A stretch of DNA of 10,787 nt from an uncultured Comamonadaceae bacterium (GTDB taxonomy: Bacteria > Pseudomonadota > Gammaproteobacteria > Burkholderiales > Burkholderiaceae_C): positions 1 to 10,787 of the forward strand of contig CALBWZ010000001.1 in the NCBI GenBank assembly GCA_937893415.1, written 5' to 3'. Under the pieces are notes generated by a model, which saw only the letters and a list, made by a program, of their open reading frames with translations, had not been told where the DNA came from and made no database searches. The translations under genes were made by a program, and so were the position numbers. How positions within the stretch are numbered: position 1 is the first letter of the stretch; each line of letters starts with the position of its first letter. This document shows, piece by piece, positions 7,823 through 10,787 of this stretch.

Positions 7823-8890
7823 ATGAACACCACTGTCACACCCGCGCCCACCGAACACGTCTACACGCGGGGTCAAGCCCTGCCTGCTATTTTGGCCCAG
7901 CGGATTGCGGTGCTTGACGGTGCCATGGGCACAATGATTCAGCGGTTTAAGCTGGGTGAATCGCAGTACCGCGGTGAGCGGTTTAAAGATTTTCATAAAG
8001 ACATTAAAGGCAACAACGAGTTGCTGAGCCTGACCCGTCCAGACATCATTACCGACGTGCACGAGCGCTATTTGGCCGCTGGTGCCGATATGGTTGAAAC
8101 CAACACCTTTGGCGCGACCCGTATTGCACAAGATGACTATGACATGGCCGATTTGGCCTATGAAATGAACGTCGAGTCTGCCAAGCTGGCACGCGCGGCT
8201 TGTGACAAGTTCTCTACCCCAGACAAGCCTAGGTTTGTATTGGGCGCGTTAGGCCCGACCCCCAAAACTGCCAGCATTAGCCCAGATGTGAACGACCCAA
8301 GCGCGCGCAACGTCACGTTTGAGCAGCTGCGCGCGTCTTACTACGAGCAGGTGCAAGGCTTGTTTGAGGGCGGCGCAGACGTGTTGTTGGTAGAAACCAT
8401 TTTTGACACACTCAATGCCAAGGCCGCGCTGTTTGCCATTGAAGAGTTTTTTGACGACACGGGCGAGCGCCTGCCAGTCATCATCAGCGGTACGGTGACA
8501 GACGCGTCTGGACGCGTGCTCAGCGGCCAAACGGTGACGGCCTTTTGGGCCAGTGTTCGCCATGTCAAACCCCTGGCTGTGGGCCTGAACTGTGCCTTGG
8601 GTGCGGCGTTGATGCGCCCCTATATTCAAGAGCTGTCAAAAGTGGCCGCGGGCACTTACATCAGCTGCTACCCCAATGCGGGCCTGCCCAACCCCATGAG
8701 TGACACAGGTTTTGATGAGACCCCAGATGTCACCAGCCGTTTGATACACGAGTTTGCCGCACAAGGCTTGGTCAATATCGTGGGTGGCTGCTGCGGTACC
8801 ACCCCCGAGCACATCGCCGCCATTGGCGATGCGGTCAGGCCTGAAAAAGCAAGGGCCGTGACGTGGGCGGCTTACCGCGAAGCTGCCTAA
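7823..8890 (+). CDS. metH: Methionine synthase homocysteine-binding half, MetH1
   Basis: A 355-residue protein equal to the first module of cobalamin-dependent methionine synthase, which binds and activates homocysteine through zinc. It has [14 protein letters not shown] near residues 27-40, the VETNTFGAT and [12 protein letters not shown] segments, and the three zinc cysteines: Cys257 in GLNCALGA and Cys323-Cys324 in [10 protein letters not shown]. It stops after the module, so the pterin-binding, cobalamin-binding and reactivation domains of the about 1,200-residue enzyme are missing. Split MetH proteins are known in Burkholderiales, so this is a normal half-gene and not a truncation; the clean C-terminus agrees. 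The second half does not follow, since a minus-strand pseudogene lies there, and must be elsewhere if the enzyme works. ATG 7823 is chosen over the open frame from 7784. A betaine- or other donor-dependent homocysteine methyltransferase is a less likely alternative. Confidence 0.92.
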   Translation: MNTTVTPAPTEHVYTRGQALPAILAQRIAVLDGAMGTMIQRFKLGESQYRGERFKDFHKDIKGNNELLSLTRPDIITDVHERYLAAGADMVETNTFGATRIAQDDYDMADLAYEMNVESAKLARAACDKFSTPDKPRFVLGALGPTPKTASISPDVNDPSARNVTFEQLRASYYEQVQGLFEGGADVLLVETIFDTLNAKAALFAIEEFFDDTGERLPVIISGTVTDASGRVLSGQTVTAFWASVRHVKPLAVGLNCALGAALMRPYIQELSKVAAGTYISCYPNAGLPNPMSDTGFDETPDVTSRLIHEFAAQGLVNIVGGCCGTTPEHIAAIGDAVRPEKARAVTWAAYREAA

Positions 8891-8908
8891 GCACAGCAGT
8901 CTGCTGGG

Positions 8909-9271
8909 CTATCTGGTGGTCACCATTGTTTTGCCAATGAGGGTTGAGAACAAGCAAACCGCTGCGATCAAGTGGCCACTGGCCAGACATGCCCCGCCCC
9001 CACTAACAGCCGCACATCGTTGCCTACGGCGCCGGGTATGCCGATGCCACTACCGGCTTGACTGTTGAGCGTGTCGCGGCTAACCGCCCCTTTGCCGACA
9101 GGCCAACATGCAAATTGGCCAATTACAAATTAAGCTTTTGCCCAAGGTATGCCCACGATGGTGGGTATGGCCAGCAGGCCAAACAGCCACCAACTCAAGG
9201 CCATGACCAAGCCACCACAGACAAACCACACCACGCCGCCGGGGCAGTTGCTACAACCAAGCGTTGGTCAT
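8909..9271 (-). pseudogene. yccF: yccF pseudogene (YccF-domain inner membrane protein)
   Basis: Reading the minus strand across frames recovers a YccF-family protein, a small inner membrane protein with two similar halves (148 residues in E. coli, function unknown). One frame gives VVWFVCGGLVMALSWWLFG, then LLAIPTIVGIPWAKA, then a TAA at 9130-9132. The same frame continues with FVIGQFACWPVGKGAVSRDTL and GIPGAVGN. A different frame then gives LASGHLIAAVCLFSTLIGKTMVTT to a TAG at 8909-8911. The likely old start, ATG 9271, is in a third frame relation to the first block. So there is one nonsense codon, at least two frameshifts and probably an internal deletion near the 3' end, where TLIG is joined directly to a C-terminal-like GKTMV. 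No product is expected. It lies downstream of the permease terminator and convergent with metH1. Confidence 0.8.
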
Positions 9272-9288
9272 GGTGTGTCGTGTAGACG

Positions 9289-9322
9289 AAAAAACGGCCC
9301 GATTGCCAATGGCAGTCGGGCC
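9289..9322 (-). terminator. Rho-independent terminator of the NCS1 permease gene
   Basis: On the minus strand a 12-bp stem with one G-T wobble (9311-9322 pairs with 9296-9307, 3-base loop, GC-rich GGCCCG end) is followed after one G by six T (9289-9294). It begins 32 bases after the permease stop at 9355. This is the strongest terminator in the window and separates the permease from the decayed yccF. Confidence 0.9.
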
Positions 9323-9354
9323 TTATACGCAGACTTAGTTAGTCAGACTGCGTC

Positions 9355-10787
9355 TTAAGCAAGCTTCATATGTTGAGTGCGTACGTAGTAAATGACAGCG
9401 CCTAATGCGGCACCAATGATCCATGCGTAGCCAGACAAGTCGCTCAACAGGGGCAACCAAACGGTGGCCACAGAAAAGACTGCACCAATGGCGAAGGCAA
9501 TCACAGCATTGTCGTGCCAGCCGTTTTTGTAGTGGTACTTGCCACCGTCCATGTTGTACAGGTCTTTTTGGCTCAACACTTGTTTGCGAACCACGAAGTA
9601 GTCCACCATCAAAATACCGAACAGTGGCGCCAACGTGGCACCTAACGTGTTGACGAAGCCACCAATACCGATTTGGCTGATCACTGCTGTCCACAAGCCA
9701 CCAATCACCAAGGCGAAGCCTGATGTGATCAGACTGGCTTTGCGAAAGCCAATGGTGTCGGGTGACAAGTTGGCAATGCCGTTCACTGAAGGGATGAAGT
9801 TGGCTACCAAGTTGATACCAACTGTGGCTGCAAAGAATGTGATGGCAGCAATGATGCTTAAGAACACGCTGTCGGTGCGTGCCACAATTTCAGTTGGGTT
9901 GATGATGGCTTCACCGTACACCACAGCTGCTCCAGCGGTTGTGAGCAGGGCCAAGGCGGAGAACAAAATCATGTTCAATGGCAAACCCATGAGGTTGCCT
10001 TTAACCATGGCTTGCTTGTCTTTAGCAAAGCGTGAGAAGTCACTGAAGTTGATCATCACGGCAGAAAAGTAAGCCACCATGGTGCCGAAGATGGCTACAA
10101 AGCCAGACATCTCAGTTTTCCAAGTGCCCTCAGGGTTGGCAAAGATGTTTTGCGCCGATGAAAACAACTGCCCATCTGACTTAGACCACAGCACAATGAC
10201 GAAGGCGATCATCACGGCGTACACAAATGGGCCAGCCAAGTTTAAGAAACCTTCAACCCAGTTCATACCGCGCCAGAAAATCAGGATGTGGAAAACCCAC
10301 ACAAACAAGAAGGCGACCCAGTCAATACCACTTAGGCCTAAAAACAGCACCTCGCCAGCTTCGGCACCTGTGAGGGATTTGAGCAGCAGCGCCAAAGCGG
10401 TTGACGCAAAGTAGACTTGCGCGCCGTACCAAAACACGGCGACAACCGCGCGCAATACGGCTGGTAGTTTGGCGCCCGCAGTACCCATGCTGGCCCTCGC
10501 AAACACTGGGTATGCAATACCGTAGCGCTCGCCGGCTGCGCCGGATAAATTAACCATGTACATCACAAACAGGCTTGCGGCGATGAGGGCGGCAAAGGCC
10601 GTCCACCCGCTAACGCCGAATGAAACAAACAAAGAGGCGACCAAGGTGTAGCCAAACAATGATTGGATGTCGTTGGCCCACACATTAAATATAGAGAACC
10701 AGCCCCACGTTTTTTCTTTGCTTGTGACTAGGCTTAGGGAAGGTCTGCAGAACCCTCGCGCCAGCGGGAGTTGAGGTTTAAAAGTTC
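9355..10787 (-). CDS. NCS1-family nucleobase/hydantoin:cation symporter, 5' partial
   Basis: An inner membrane transporter of the nucleobase:cation symporter-1 family (cytosine, uracil, allantoin and hydantoin permeases), with about 12 hydrophobic helices. Family marks are KTWGWFSIFNVWANDIQS at the first helix, ERYGIAYPVFARASMG, the helix-3 pattern FWYGAQ (Trp and Gln four apart, as in the Mhp1 substrate site), INFSDFSRFAKD, INLVANFIPSVNGIANLSP in the helix-8 region, and LAPLFGILMVDYFVVR. A GTG at 10683 would give 442 residues, but the frame stays open through the window end, and the upstream codons encode the conserved KTWGWFSIFN segment. The true start therefore lies beyond 10787, and at least 34 more codons belong to the gene. 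The substrate cannot be fixed from sequence; a pyrimidine or related ring is likely. No catabolic partner gene is in the window. A strong terminator follows. Confidence 0.93.
   Translation of the reverse strand, partial: TFKPQLPLARGFCRPSLSLVTSKEKTWGWFSIFNVWANDIQSLFGYTLVASLFVSFGVSGWTAFAALIAASLFVMYMVNLSGAAGERYGIAYPVFARASMGTAGAKLPAVLRAVVAVFWYGAQVYFASTALALLLKSLTGAEAGEVLFLGLSGIDWVAFLFVWVFHILIFWRGMNWVEGFLNLAGPFVYAVMIAFVIVLWSKSDGQLFSSAQNIFANPEGTWKTEMSGFVAIFGTMVAYFSAVMINFSDFSRFAKDKQAMVKGNLMGLPLNMILFSALALLTTAGAAVVYGEAIINPTEIVARTDSVFLSIIAAITFFAATVGINLVANFIPSVNGIANLSPDTIGFRKASLITSGFALVIGGLWTAVISQIGIGGFVNTLGATLAPLFGILMVDYFVVRKQVLSQKDLYNMDGGKYHYKNGWHDNAVIAFAIGAVFSVATVWLPLLSDLSGYAWIIGAALGAVIYYVRTQHMKLA

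Noticed and set aside
8890..8910. Imperfect hairpin (AGC, CAGCA / TGCTG, GCT) right after metH1
   Set aside because: It has an internal A-G mismatch and no following T run, so it is not supported as a terminator, though a Rho-dependent role cannot be excluded.
9058..9285. A 75-codon plus-strand frame between metH1 and the permease
   Set aside because: It is antisense to the yccF remnant and its Gln/His/Thr-rich product resembles nothing.

Overview
The window looks like chromosomal DNA of a betaproteobacterium, most likely order Burkholderiales and possibly a Comamonadaceae-type lineage. This rests on the kynB-kynU-kynA order, a stand-alone MetH homocysteine-methyltransferase half (split MetH is common in this group), and the style of the rhodanese, RecQ, LemA and YccF sequences. 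It is inferred from protein resemblance, not from a database search. I see no rRNA, tRNA, CRISPR array, insertion sequence, phage or plasmid gene.

Layout, left to right. 59-251: a 48-residue one-helix membrane protein on the minus strand with its own terminator. 438-777: a decayed lemA on the plus strand with two nonsense codons, a frameshift and no C-terminal half. 919-2417: a minus-strand gene for a TM-helix-repeat (CmpX/MscS-like) membrane protein, split by a one-base frameshift at a run of seven A/T, followed by a clear terminator. 2418-2630: an AT-rich divergent intergenic region with a candidate promoter and inverted repeat. 2631-5472: the tryptophan-to-anthranilate operon kynB-kynU-kynA. 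5483-7751: a convergent minus-strand pair, a single-domain rhodanese followed 4 bases later by recQ. 7823-8890: metH1 on the plus strand, divergent from the rhodanese. 8909-9271: a decayed yccF on the minus strand. 9289-10787: an NCS1-family permease on the minus strand with a strong terminator. Its 5' end lies beyond the window.

Functionally, KynA opens the indole ring of tryptophan to N-formylkynurenine, KynB deformylates it to kynurenine, and KynU cleaves that to anthranilate and alanine. No anthranilate-degrading genes and no kynR-type regulator are in the window. MetH1 needs the folate- and cobalamin-binding half of methionine synthase, which is not next to it here. The permease probably imports a pyrimidine- or hydantoin-like compound.

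The most notable feature is gene decay. Two membrane-associated genes (lemA, yccF) are clear pseudogenes recognisable only by reading across frames, and a third (the TM-helix protein) carries a single homopolymer frameshift. I see no convincing new multi-gene system. The items most worth a second look are the 48-residue protein, the two pseudogenes, the homopolymer frameshift and the inverted repeats in and before the kyn operon.
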